Shown: in pieces, positions 21,208-32,665 of the stretch
How positions within the stretch are numbered: position 1 is the stretch's first letter
Layout: every line of letters starts with the position of its first letter
Source of the DNA: Nannochloropsis salina CCMP1776
Lineage: Eukaryota > Sar > Eustigmatophyceae > Eustigmatales > Monodopsidaceae
Assembly (NCBI GenBank): GCA_004565275.1
Contig: SDOX01000122.1
Location: 942,642 to 1,006,641 of the forward strand
Direction: 5' to 3'
Length of the DNA: 64,000 nucleotides
Made by a program: the position numbers and the translations under genes
The notes under the pieces: model-generated
Told to the model about the DNA's origin: nothing
Databases searched by the model: none
What the model saw: only the letters and a program-made list of their open reading frames with translations

Positions 21208-21779
21208 ATTGCCGAGGGTTGCAGGAAAGCAGTAATGTACACGAGTCGACCTCCCAGGCCAGATTGACCCCTGGTGTGCTGATTAACCGGCCTTCCCAAG
21301 AGTATGGCGCCAAAAGTTCACCGACCACCTTCCTCCTCGACCTGTATGATGTGATATGTGTACGTGTCAGTCAAGATAGAGGGCGTAAAACGTTGCAGGC
21401 ACCGGGTTATTAAGGGTATGGAGGCATCTTGAAGTGCCATCTCCGGGTATGCTGCCCTCTGTGTCCGGATCGCCGCCTTGGGCAATCGATGATCTCCGAG
21501 TGCGGAAGATTCCGTCCCACGTTGACGTGTAAGCTGCCTTATTTGTCATAGGTGTACTGAGCATTGTATATGCGCATATTCAGACTGAAAAGAGGACGAA
21601 CAAAAAGCAAAAGCTGTCAAAAAGCTCTTTTAGCTAAATCTAAAACTTACAATTGCATTGCAAGTACCATATTACATCTTCTGAAATTTGGAAGCGCACA
21701 AGTAGAACAACAAGAAAATACCAAAATCGAAATTCCATTGCATCTTCCTCATACAATCTCCAAAGTTATGTACATTACC
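21208..21779. other. Intergenic, between two minus-strand genes
   Basis: Upstream region of the iron alcohol dehydrogenase gene and 3' region of the purine permease gene; AT-rich from about 21590. Nothing else recognised. Confidence 0.45.
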
Positions 21780-23690
21780 CTATTTATCGAGCTCGAATGC
21801 CGGTGGAACTTCACCAATTGCTAAGATGTGGTGACTCGCCTCACTTTGGCCTTCGGGATGAGCTATGCAATCCAAATACTCCAATTCCTCTATATGTTTC
21901 ACATTCCAGCAACTTTCTGATCTATCAAGGTTTTCTTTTTCCCGCATATGCTCCTTTTGCTGGCTTGATGACAGTCGACATCTCCCGACTCCCCGACTAG
22001 CAAAACGTCCCAGGCTGGCAGACACCATGTCGAAGAATTTGAGTAGCAAGTGCATAATTATTGCAGTCACTATGCCTGCAATCACGCCGTAGGCAATGGA
22101 ATACGTCAAAGGCATCAAGATGGCGGTGAGAAACGCCGGCATGGCCAGACGACGATTCGTCCATTGAATGTGACTCAAATGTTCCATTAATATGCACCCT
22201 ACAAGGACCAAGGCCGCACCGGTCGCAAAAGGAGGAATACTGGCCAATATCGGGGTAAAGATGACGCTCAAAAGAAACCCTAGCGAGCCCACTACGGCAG
22301 CCAAGCCCGTGCGCGCCCCGCATTCGATGCCGACCGCTGACTCCATGAATACCACCACGGGGGGCAATCCGAGACTCCCTGCCAGTATCGTGCCCAGAGC
22401 ATCCACACAGAACGCCGCCCCGTCGCCCTTAAATCTCCCGTCTTCTTGCACCATTCCTGCCTGTCGGACCATGCTGTACAGGCATCCCGTCGTGTCCAGG
22501 ACGTCGGTGTAGAGGAAGGTCAAGACAGCCAACCACACCTGCGGACTCCCCAACCTTCCGAACTCCCACTGACCCGCTACATCAGCCATGCCTTGAATAG
22601 AAATAAGCTTTCGAAAGGCTTGGAAGCGTGCTTCCCCCACCCCGTCGGGCCCATCCCGGGGAAAGAAGGAGAAAGGCGTGTCCCGCACCCAAGACAGGAG
22701 GCTCACCAGGAGTATGACGACGCCCACCGCGCTCCGTACCCCTTTCTCCAGCAGTGTTGTCATGAGGAGGAGTGCCATCACACCCACCCAGGTGGTCGCA
22801 GACTGCATCCTTTTCTCCATGCACACGTAGGTTCCGGCCCCGTCATCAACGGGGCTCCGGGCGGAGGGAGGACAGCCACCTAAGGTGATCAAAGTGTCGG
22901 GGCTGGCGGTGATGAGCCCTATGCCTTCCGGGGCTTGCAGGCCAATGAAGGCGAGGAAGAGACCGATGCCCCCCGACATGGCAAGTTTGATGGAGGACGG
23001 GAGGGATTGCACGGCCCGGGATCGCAGCCCGGTGATGGAAAGGAGGAGGAAAATGACGCCCTCCAAGACGACGGCCGTTACCCCCGTCCGGTAAGGCACA
23101 TGGCCCAAACCGCGAACACCGACCACGGAGTAGGCAAAGTAAGCAGAGGTGCCAATGCCGGGCGCGAGGAGGAAAGGCAGGTTCGCCCACAGGCCCATCA
23201 CGAGGGAGGAGACGAAGGAAGCAACGGCCACGGCGGTGAGAAGTTGATGGCGGACAAGGAATTTGCATCTTTCATAGACGTTGTCGGGGGCATGAATGTC
23301 GCAGGTGGCGCCCGTCTCGGCCACGATGGAGGCGGATAAGGGCGTGATGTAGCTCATGGTAAGGAAGGTCATCCACCCGCCCATCGCTTCCCGGGAGAAG
23401 CACGTGCCCCGTTCTTCAAGCTTAAAATGTCGCCCGACCCAGCTACGGGCCACGATGGCATCCCAACGCGCAAGGAAAGAGGGGGAAGACAAGGAAGGAG
23501 AAGGAGGGTCGTTGACCAGAGGAGGCCGGGGGACTGCTGCCAGCACCGGCGGGGTGCCTTCGGCTGCTAATAACGGCAGTGGCACGCTGCCGTCCGAGCC
23601 ATCCAAAACGATGGAGGGAGAATTGCCTCGAGGTCCACATGGTCTCTCCGTCTTCACTGCTGCATGTGCGCCCACTCCGGAGGTGGGCAT
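21780..23690 (-). CDS. AzgA-type adenine/guanine permease (NCS2 family)
   Basis: Single-exon plasma-membrane purine-base permease of 636 residues. An upstream extension of the frame has no ATG, so ATG 23690 (MPTSGVGAH) is the start. After a hydrophilic N-terminus, the family core runs from WMTFLTMSYITPLSASIVAETGATCD. Key family stretches: FLLAPGIGTSAYFAYSVVG, MSGGIGLFLAFIGLQAPEGIGLI, FLYTDVLDTTGCLYSMVRQAGM, DALGTILAGSLGLPPVVVFMESAVGIECGARTGLAAVV and PLTYSIAYGVIAGIV, over about 12-14 membrane helices. The Lys/Glu/Ser-rich C-terminal tail is cytosolic by inference. The AZG1/AzgA group carries adenine, guanine and hypoxanthine; the exact substrate is not shown by sequence. Confidence 0.9.
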   Translation of the reverse strand: MPTSGVGAHAAVKTERPCGPRGNSPSIVLDGSDGSVPLPLLAAEGTPPVLAAVPRPPLVNDPPSPSLSSPSFLARWDAIVARSWVGRHFKLEERGTCFSREAMGGWMTFLTMSYITPLSASIVAETGATCDIHAPDNVYERCKFLVRHQLLTAVAVASFVSSLVMGLWANLPFLLAPGIGTSAYFAYSVVGVRGLGHVPYRTGVTAVVLEGVIFLLLSITGLRSRAVQSLPSSIKLAMSGGIGLFLAFIGLQAPEGIGLITASPDTLITLGGCPPSARSPVDDGAGTYVCMEKRMQSATTWVGVMALLLMTTLLEKGVRSAVGVVILLVSLLSWVRDTPFSFFPRDGPDGVGEARFQAFRKLISIQGMADVAGQWEFGRLGSPQVWLAVLTFLYTDVLDTTGCLYSMVRQAGMVQEDGRFKGDGAAFCVDALGTILAGSLGLPPVVVFMESAVGIECGARTGLAAVVGSLGFLLSVIFTPILASIPPFATGAALVLVGCILMEHLSHIQWTNRRLAMPAFLTAILMPLTYSIAYGVIAGIVTAIIMHLLLKFFDMVSASLGRFASRGVGRCRLSSSQQKEHMREKENLDRSESCWNVKHIEELEYLDCIAHPEGQSEASHHILAIGEVPPAFELDK

Positions 23691-24761
23691 GATGGTTGGG
23701 CGATGTGTGAGGCGTTGTCTCGATTTGTGACGGGAAAAGGCAGCTACTTGTGTGTTTTGATTTAAGCCTCGTCCCCACACAAAACAGAGCCGTCCCGTTC
23801 TCGCTAAGGGAAAAAAAGAATATTTAAGAAAAAGCAAGCAGATGCGGCGGAGTTTCCAGCATCACGGCGAGCCATTGTTACCGCGGGAGGTTTACGAAAA
23901 AATAAAATCTTAAAACATGAGCACCCGTCAATTACCGCGAATCATCCATTTTCCGACCATGGCTCTTTCGATGGAGAAAACCGCAAACAAGCATCAATTA
24001 TGGCCATTGTAGAGGAAAAGGGAGAGTATTAGCGATGCACGACAAAGTTACATCGTGGCCGGAAGGCAGCTTTCGTGTGACATACTATTATATCGTGTCG
24101 TCACTTTTTCTGCGGCTTCCAGTAGAGGATAAAAAGGATATGATCCACGTGATGGGAGGCCCCATAGGCAGACGACCAGTGTCACGCACAACAATGGCTG
24201 TGCCGACACCGTTAAGCAGCTCTCATGCACGCATAAAATAGCATGTCGACTTCATTTTATGTCCTTGAAGACAGTAAGAGTGATATTGCAGTAGAAAAAA
24301 GCTCGCTCGAGCTGGCGTCGCTCAGTCGCCCCCCGAGCCACTCTTCGTGGAGCTTTAAATTGCCGTGTTTAGCCTCGACCACGGTCGCAAAGCACGTCCA
24401 TGGGAAACACATACCACGTGCACGCCCCCCTTCCTATCCCAGTGCGTCTTGGGGAAGTGGGACTGGAAGTACCACGCACGTATATCCCCAGGTTTTGGGA
24501 CCACGTTTCTCTCAAGATCGATAAAACCATGCACGTCGCCCACCCGCCCGTGACTCTTTGGTATTTCCCTCCTACTGCTCCTTTCCTACCACGTTCTGGT
24601 CTATCACACAGGCAAACAGGCTGCAGTTGGATCATAAACTCCACCATTCGTCCCAGTAATTTCGCCCGTGTAGTGGACAAGCACTCGTTGGTGTGTGCGC
24701 ACCCTCCTGCCCCCGTATCTAAGGCACGTCCCCACCCCATTCGTGATCCCGGCCGCGTGCT
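23691..24761. other. Divergent intergenic region, purine permease / mannitol dehydrogenase
   Basis: About 1.1 kb that should contain both promoters. CACGTG palindromes occur at 24146-24151 and 24415-24420, the core bound by bHLH/bZIP factors; use is not shown. The 200-codon minus-strand frame at 24369-24971 is antisense to exon 1 of the next gene and has no domain. Confidence 0.4.
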
Positions 24762-27504
24762 ATGACTACCGATATGAAGATCCCCGAACTCCCGAAACGA
24801 GAGGGTGTGGAGCCTGAGTGGAACATGGATCTTGACGCCTTGGATCTGCATATCCCTCAGCCGGTCATCAATGTAAGTCCCCGGTAGCAAGGGGTTTGGC
24901 CTGTCGTGTGAGAAATGGGAGGAAAATGACAAACCTTCCGGTAAAGAACGTGCCCACGTCAGAATGGTCACACTTATATTCTTTTTTCCTGTTTCATTGT
25001 CTATCTTTCCATGAAAATTCTGTCATCCCGTGTCTTGACTGAGAATTCTCATGCTGCGTGAAATCGGCCTGGCCTTCCCCATGTTGTAGTCTGTCGCCTC
25101 CCTCTCCTTCTCCTTCTGCCCCGATTCCTTTGTTTCACTTATTTTGTACAGTATCCTGTGAGCTCATGATTTTTTGGCTTCCTATGATGTGATTGAAATG
25201 TCTCAATTCCGACGGTGATGTGTCTCAATACCGTCATGTCTCCCTTTCCCGCCCTTTCCTCCTTCCGGCAGATTGAAATCGAGGCAAATGGGGCCATCAC
25301 TCTCACCAAGACGGACCCGCACGAGCTTCAACGGAAGGCGAACAAGTTTCGTCAAGGGTATAAGAATTGGCGACAAAAGAAACCTTTCGGCGCCAGAGGC
25401 GAAGCGAAAGATTTGAAGGCGCAGCGCGAAGAGGAGGCCGCCGAGGAGAAGGAAGAGGAGCCGGCCCCCAAGTTGCAGCACGGCCGGACAATCTCGAGCA
25501 TGGAGCCTGCGGCCTCGGGGGTAGAGGCTTCTGTAGGCAGTGGAACGGGGCACGAGGTGATCATTCCGCTCTCTCCTGTGAAAGGACTTACCCGAAGGAA
25601 GTCTTTTAGCGTCTCCCTGAGCGCCCAGGACCTGACGGCAGAAGCGGAAGAAAACTGGCTCAAGTTTTATGTGAACCCTTTCGCGGAATTGTTGGACAAG
25701 AAATCGGGGCCGCTTCCGTTGTGCACGAAGAATTTGGAGACAATCTTGCACCGGAATTTTAAATCGGTCCGAGGCAAGGGTCCGTCGTACGATCGATCCC
25801 CTGGGCCGTACTCGCGCATTGCCCACGTCGGGGTGGGAGGGTTCCATCGCAGCCACCAGGCTGTGTTCACGGACGACCTGCTCGAGTTGCAAAAAGACAA
25901 GCAAGCAGGGAACGGGAAGGGCGGGGGCAAGTCAGGTCCGCCGGACGATCGGTGGGCTATCTGCGGGATTGGTTTGATGACTTGGGACAAGAAGATGTAC
26001 GAGGCACTGCATGGCCAAGATCACATGTACACCGTCCTGTTCCGTTCGCAGAAGGGGAACGACGCCCGGATTGTCGGCTCGATTTTTGACTTTGTCTTCG
26101 CGCCGGACGATTACCAAGCCTTATTCTCCACCCTCTTGGACCCCGCCACCCGCATCGTGTCCCTGACCATCACGGAGAAAGGCTACTGCCAGAAAGTGGA
26201 CGGAAATTTGAACACGGAAGACCCGAACGTCAAGCACGACCTGTCCGATCTGTCAACCCCCCGGACAGCACTGGGCATGCTGGTGGCGGCTCTGGACCAA
26301 CGGAGGAAGGCGGGGCGGAAGTCGTTCACTGTGCTGTCCTGCGATAACCAGCCAGACAATGGTCATCAATTGGAGAAACTCGTCAAGGAAATGGCGCACT
26401 TGGCGGTGGGAAGCGATCTCACCTCTTGGATAGGGGACCACACGACCTTTCCAAACACGATGGTGGTGAGTGTAGGATGCACTTAAGTAATGGGTTATGC
26501 AGGAGGGCGGAGAGAAAAGTTATGGGACACCGGATTTGAAAGCCGGATGACAAAATTACGTTGGCGTTCTGCTCGACGAACAAACTGCTTTCACGATTTT
26601 TACAATGCAACCTTCTCCCTCTCGTCCCTCCCAGGACCGCATCACTCCGGCCACGGAGGCTGTGCATAAAGACATTCTGAAGCAAGATTTTGGGGTGGAG
26701 GACGAATGGCCTGTAGTTGCTGAGCATTACGGTCAATGGATCGTCGAGGACAAATTTGTAGACGGGCGACCGCGTTGGGAGGACGTGGGCGTGATGTTCG
26801 TGCCCGATGTCAAGCCGTACGAGTATATGAAACTTCGTCTCTTGAACGGAACCCACTCTGCCTTGTCGTACGTTTCCCACTTGTCTGGGTTTCAATTTGT
26901 GGACGATGCCCTCAACAATGAGCAAATTCGGGATTTTGTCGAGTGCTACATGGAGGAAGTCTCCGCAGCTGTCCCCGAAGTCCCGGGGTTGGACCTTGTT
27001 CAGTACAAAAAGGATGTTTTAACACGCTTCTCTAACCCATACGTGAAAGACAAAGTCGAACGTCTCATGCTGGATGGGTCGCAGAAGCTCCGGAACACGA
27101 TGCGAGATGCTATCAAATTCTTGACAGTGGGGAGCGACCCGCCGCTGCCGACGACTTACTTGGGTATAGCCGTGGCTGCATACATTCGATACGTGACTGG
27201 CATAGATCAGGAAGGAGAAGAGATTGAGAAAGTGCTCGATCCTATCGCAGAGGAATTGAGAGAGCCTGCTAGGCTGGCGTGCTGCTTGCGTTCTCTTCCG
27301 CCGTCACCTACTGATGGGGAATCGGACTCGGGAGAGGAGAATGAGGTCTCGTCTGGTTCAGAGTCTTACGACCCCAAGGAGGTGATATCTATTGTTTTTG
27401 GCCCCGAAATTGCCAAGAACAAGGCGTTTGTCGGGACAGTAAAAGAGGCGTTGGAGTCTATTTGCAAGCGAGGCATCATGTACACGCTGCTTCATGTTAA
27501 CTAG
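24762..27504 (+). CDS. Mannitol dehydrogenase-family polyol dehydrogenase with N-terminal extension
   Basis: NAD(P)-dependent oxidoreductase of the polyol-specific long-chain family (mannitol 2-dehydrogenase, fructuronate reductase, algal mannitol-1-phosphate dehydrogenase). Exons 24762-24872, 25272-26465 and 26635-27504 give 724 residues. The Rossmann motif GVGGFHRSHQAVF begins near residue 224; CDNQPDNG and PNTMVDRITP follow; the catalytic signature KxxxxNxxH is K501-N506-H509 (KLRLLNGTHSALSY). Bacterial relatives have about 490 residues. Here roughly 190 extra residues precede the dehydrogenase domain, with an acidic coiled patch and a basic phospho-site-like RRKSFS, and an acidic Ser-rich insert lies near the C-terminus (DGESDSGEENE). 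Ectocarpus M1P dehydrogenases also carry an N-terminal extension, so fructose-6-phosphate reduction to mannitol-1-phosphate is plausible, but the substrate is not settled. Confidence 0.9.
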
Positions 27505-28811
27505 CCGTTGATTAGCCGAAAAAGAATGGAGTTTGCGCGACTGTAACGGTGTTGATCGCATATGGAGCAGCAAGATGTGTAATGACACGAGAAGAAGTCA
27601 GAGATGCATCCTTGAGGGTAGGAAGCACTATGTAGTGCTGTATAAACATGCCGGGAAGGCTGACTAGGGTCCTGAAATTAAGGTCACAAACGTAGCATTT
27701 GATCGGAGGGTAGGATTCGCCAGTGTTTGGTAAGTGGCCTTATATGTTACAATGCTACTGGCTGTGCTCATTTGATGCACTTACTGAACGATAGACAAAC
27801 CCACCAATTAATTGGAAGGTCTGTTTAAAACGAGGAAATGCAAAGAAAGTGACCACTCTCAGTCATGCCTTGCTCCGGTGTCGTGCCTGTATTTTCAAAT
27901 TGCTGTGCATTTTTTAAAACAATCACTCAATTGTTGTATTTTTTCCCTTTTGACGTCAAGCAGCAGGTGAGATGATTCCTTGCAACATGTTTTGAAAGTT
28001 TTTAATATGCAGAGGTTCTTTCTACTTCTGCTAATGCTCTCTTTTCAAGCTCGCGGGTATTGATTCGAAATGTATGTCGATTTCCGCATTGAAATATTTG
28101 CAGTGACGCTTCCAGCTTCAAATTGTTAAGCTCATTACAATGAATTTCTCTGACTCGGCATGCAAACGTTGCTCTCTCGCGCTTAAGCGATTACCCATCG
28201 ATTTCTGTAGCAAAGCGTTCTTTTTTAAAATTTAAATTTTGAAAAAAAGGGGCCCTTAACGTCCTTCGCGGCCTTCGCCCTCCGCGATGTGAGCTCTGAC
28301 CGTTTGATGTGACGAAGTTTGTCCATTAGACATATTACATGCCCTACGCCGTATTACTTTTTGATTTTACGCATTTCGTTGTGAGGATGGCCATTTGTGC
28401 TGAAAAAGTCTGCAGGAAATAGGAGGCAGAAGTTAGGAGGGGAGAGCGGGTACGGGAGAGACCGCGACCGGTGCTTGCTCTCCCTCCTCGATCTACCGTA
28501 ACTTTTCTTGCCACCCGCTTTGCGAACGCAATCTCCAACCCTCTGATAAATCTTATTATCCAACCAAGTGAACCATATCTTTAACTTAGTGACGGTTGAT
28601 GATGTAGTATGTGTGACCCGGGCTAGCTTTCCTAATAAGTGAAAGATCGTGCATATTTCCAGCGGGTGGGCGAGCAGGAGAAGGACGACGACACGATGCA
28701 ATGTCGAGATTTCGGGACGCTGCAAGACTGTGTGGTTCCATACAATTTGACAATTTTCATTGCTTGCATGATAGCCGATCTCTAATTTAAATATGATGTA
28801 CTTGCGAGTTG
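27505..28811. other. AT-rich intergenic region
   Basis: About 1.3 kb, visibly richer in A/T than the coding parts (for example 27900-28250). It holds the 3' end of the mannitol dehydrogenase gene and the promoter of the ABCG gene. The 159-codon minus-strand frame at 28354-28833 has no domain or signal and is not called. Confidence 0.45.
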
Positions 28812-31132
28812 ATGGACACATGCTTCGGGTCAACTACAAGCGCCTCGAGGAGACGCGCCCTCTTTCTCTCTGATAAAGATGTATCCCTCAACGCTAAGGC
28901 AGATCTAACAAACACTCGGTTTTCTATGTGTATGCCCTGCGTGGAACAGGGAGTTATGCCGGTCCAAAAGGAGCTCTCAGACCTTGAGCACGGACCAGTC
29001 AATGCGGCGGGTAGCGTAGCGATGGAAAAGGCGTTGCCTCAGACACCGATGGAAGGGAGAAAAGGAGAGGATCATGTCCTCGATTTTAATGTAGCGAACT
29101 TCAGCACCCCCAAAGGAAAACAAATCTTGCACGACATCGGTAAGTCAGAATTAGTGACTGGATAGTAAAAGGGTAAGGGACAAGTGAATAAGGTGACCCA
29201 AATATCCGCAACTTCTTGTTCGTATATCGAAAGAGTGGTACGTGCAAAAGGAAAACTACTCATCGCTTCCATCTCCTTGTACGCTCTTGTTGGTGATCAC
29301 ACAGCGGGGCGGACAGTGACGGGCGAGTTTACCGCTCTCATGGGACCTTCGGGCGCGGGTAAGACGACTCTCATGGACTGCATCGCCCTCCGCCAACGAT
29401 CATTTGAGGGTGCGATCCACGTGGATGGAAGATCCCCCAAGAGCGATTACTTCACACAAACGGGGTACGTCCATCAAAAGGAGCTCTTCTTCTCCTCGCT
29501 GACTTCTCGTGAGCATTTGGTCTTCCATGCCATCAACCGGCTCGGAGGCAAGTATACCAAGGACCAATGCATGAAACGTGTGGATGAAGTGATCAACGAG
29601 GTAGAACTCGCCCGCTGTGCCGACACCATCATTGGTGGTGGAGAATTTGCTCTGGTCAAGGGGCTGTCTGGTGGGGAGCGCAAACGTCTATCGATCGGCA
29701 CTGAGCTCCTCTCCCACCCGAAGATCATCTTTCTCGATGAACCCACCTCGGGGCTTGACTCTGTCATGGGAGAGCTTGTGACCAACCTGCTTGCTGCCTT
29801 GGCCACGGGCAAAAATGGCGGGCCGCGACGAGTCATCATGTGTGTCATCCACACACCTTCCTCGCGCATGTGGAGCCATTTTTCCCACGTCCTGCTCCTC
29901 GCCACGGGCGGCTTTATGGCCTACCATGGGACTCGTGAGGCCCTTTTCCCTTACTTTAAGTCACTGGGATACGATGTACCGCCCAACTACAACCCAGCGG
30001 ATTTTGCACTCGAGGTATTTACCCAAACTTTTTCCCGAAGTCCCCTTGAAAACATCGCATCAGCTTTCAGCCATCATGGACGCCTCATTAGGTTATTCTA
30101 CATATGTTCAAAGACATGTTTTCACATTCCTATCGTTCTCACTGCCCCGTTCTTTCCTTTTGCATTTCTTAGGTCGTCTCGGCTAAGCCTGGCGCCGAAG
30201 TCCAAGGAAAGACGGCGGTGTGGATCGTCGAGAATTTCGCCAAGCGCATGGAAAAGTTCAATCGACTCCCCCCCGAGACCAATCACCACACTTTCACCGG
30301 TGTGGCCACGTCCGGCGGGACAGGCGCTGGGTTCCTCTTGCAAACAAAGATGAACATTTGGCGCGCTGTCACCCAGTCCAGCCGAGACAAAGGTACCCTT
30401 TACGCGCTGGTGGGTATGTTACTTATCCTGGGGATGGTCTTTGGCCTGCTTTTCTTGAATCAAGCACATTCCTCCTGGCGGAACTTGATGGGAATGATGT
30501 TTGCCTTGGTGGTGGCTGTCCTGATCCTGTGCTCGATGAACGTGGCGTTGAAATTCCCGGTCGAGTGGTCCATCTTCATGCGTGAGTACTACACAGGCGC
30601 CAACGCCTTGGGGCCCTATTTCATCGGTCGCACCATCGCCGACATCCCTTTCCTTGCTCTTTTCCTCCTGCTTGTCATCGTTCCCTACTGGATGTCGGGG
30701 CTGACGGCTTCCTTCGCGAGCTTTATCCGCTACTGCTTTATTTTCTTCCTGATTATCAACGGTAGTGCATCCACGGGGTATCTGGCCTCGTCTTTCTCTG
30801 CCGATCCCGTGCTGGGCTTGGCTATCACCCCTGTCATTGACACGCCCATGATTCTCTTCTCGGGCATGCTTTACGAGCGTGCCTCGGTCCCCTTGTATCT
30901 GAAATGGATCCAGAACATATCCGTGGTCAACTACGGCTTTGCTGCCCTGGTCATCAACGAATGCAACTCCTTGGGCGACGGACCCATGCGTTGGCTGGTC
31001 CTTCACTTTTTGCAAATCGACCTGGGCATGTTTGGAGCGTGTATTGGATGGCTGTTCGGCTTGGCCCTTGGGTATCGCTTCGCCTCTTTCCTGGTATTGA
31101 AGCTGAGGATCCGGTACTCGACTTCCCTGTAA
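28812..31132 (+). CDS. ABCG-type half-transporter
   Basis: ABC exporter of the WHITE/ABCG class with one nucleotide-binding domain followed by one membrane domain; it would act as a dimer. Exons 28812-29139, 29305-30014 and 30173-31132 join in frame to 665 residues. The splice after HDI gives KQILHDIAGRTVTGEFTALMGPSGAGKT. Walker A 123-130, signature LSGGERKRLSIG from 230, Walker B IIFLDEPTSGLD near 250-261. The H-loop reads VIHTPSS where the family usually has IHQPS. Six membrane helices follow, including LVGMLLILGMVFGLLFL, MMFALVVAVLILCSMNVAL, DIPFLALFLLLVIVPYWMSGL, YCFIFFLIINGSASTGYLA, VIDTPMILFSGML and LGMFGACIGWLFGLALGYRFAS. Likely exports lipids or hydrophobic compounds; the cargo cannot be read from sequence. 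Confidence 0.93.
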
Positions 31133-32665
31133 CAAGTGCAAGGCGGGATGGAAGGTAGAGGCAAAGCCAGAAATAACGATAGCGGAAAGCGAAGGGCAAG
31201 AGAATGTACATAGGGATCGGGCTGGGGCTTGACGCTAAGACGGATGCGGGAGAAGAGGCGAAGAAGACGTGAAAGGCAGGTGAAGAAATGGATGGCATCG
31301 GTCAAACAGCAGCTCTTCAATGGACATCTCCGACGCATTCTTATGGATGGTACAATGCCAGGAGCAGTAGCAACGATCCAAAGATTACTTTAAAAAAGCA
31401 AAAAAAAAGAGACGGACAGGATTGAGAAGGAAATAGAGGGAGAGATGAGAAATGATCGTCAATCTTTGCGTGTCTTACCAGCGATGGGAAGGCGATGACT
31501 GGTTTTAAGGCAGACAAAAGAAATACGAAGCATGGTGGAGGGGAAAGGATCAGGTCGAGAACTAGGAAGAACGGGCATCTGATGATGAGGGGGGGGGTGA
31601 TCTGAGAGGGAGGAGAAAGCAGCACAAGATTCGAAAGTACTGCCGCATGAAGGTTAAAAAATACGTGTCGCCCAAAAGTTTCCCTTAGGACATGCGCACG
31701 AGCGGGTGAAGTAAGTACCGACACAGCGGGAGGAATTACGTTTGCCAGTTTTGGCATGTGAATCTATGCGTATGGGAAAGATTGAGTAGGAGAGGCGGGC
31801 AGCGCAGTCCTTTATCTATTGCCATGTTTCATGAGTATCGCACATTGTCATGGAGAGTACGCGTGAATGCACCAGAAGGCAAAGCAAATTCATGCAGTGT
31901 CGTTGTCATGTCAGTGTTGTGTGGATGGAGTAAGAGATGGTCGGAGGTAGTACGCGGTATCTTTTGGAGAGGACGAGGGCGTGCGAGAGCGTAGACGCTG
32001 TGGTCAAGACGTTTTCATGCCACGAACTCAAGGAAAATAAGCGTGTGTTTCATCCTTTTCTTAGTCCCGACCTGACAGCAAACTCTTCCGAATAAATCAC
32101 ATCACAAGCACACGCCATAGGGTTCCATTTGGAGACCCATATATCAGAAAAAGAAAAAAAAGGTCGATTGGTAGAGGGGATAAATGAAAGCAAATCGGAC
32201 GTAGAAATGGATTTGTCAGGACTGCTGTTTCAGCATACATGATGTAGGCCAACAGGCTGGCTTATTTTCTTGTTTCATTTCTTTTGGGAATCTAGTTTAC
32301 ATACTATCTCGCATCTCAGCGACCGACGTCCGATTCTGGCTGCTTGTCTTGACAGTGCCCAAATCTGATTGCGTTGCAACATCCCCTTTCCTCTTAAAGA
32401 AGACATAAGGAAGACAAGGGTAAATTTACGTCTTACTGAACTCAATCAGATACGGTCAAGCGGGCCGAAAACTCAAAATTTTGAATTGAATTTAACGGGC
32501 ATCTTCGCATGGGAATATGGGCCTTCATTAACGGCAGGTCCTTTCATGAAGTAAACATCAAGCCGGCGCTTCATTCATTGTAACCCAAAATTACTTATCG
32601 CACAGGTCCCTACAGGACGTTGTCTCACAGAAACGCCCGCATATTACGTGACATACGCCTGAATC
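31133..32665. other. Intergenic region, ABCG / Rab32-like
   Basis: About 1.5 kb between two plus-strand genes. Purine-rich 3' of the ABCG stop (31140-31640), then AT-rich. The minus-strand frame at 31341-31757 is a translation of this low-complexity strand and shows no domain. No RNA gene seen. Confidence 0.45.

Noticed and set aside
24369-24971. 200-codon open frame on the minus strand
   Set aside because: No domain or signal; it is antisense to exon 1 of the mannitol dehydrogenase gene and its promoter.
28354-28833. 159-codon open frame on the minus strand
   Set aside because: Lies in AT-rich intergenic DNA, no recognisable domain, overlaps the start of the ABCG gene.
31341-31757. 138-codon hydrophobic open frame on the minus strand
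   Set aside because: Composition follows from the purine-rich plus strand; no helix pattern or family match, and no adjacent exon of the same gene.
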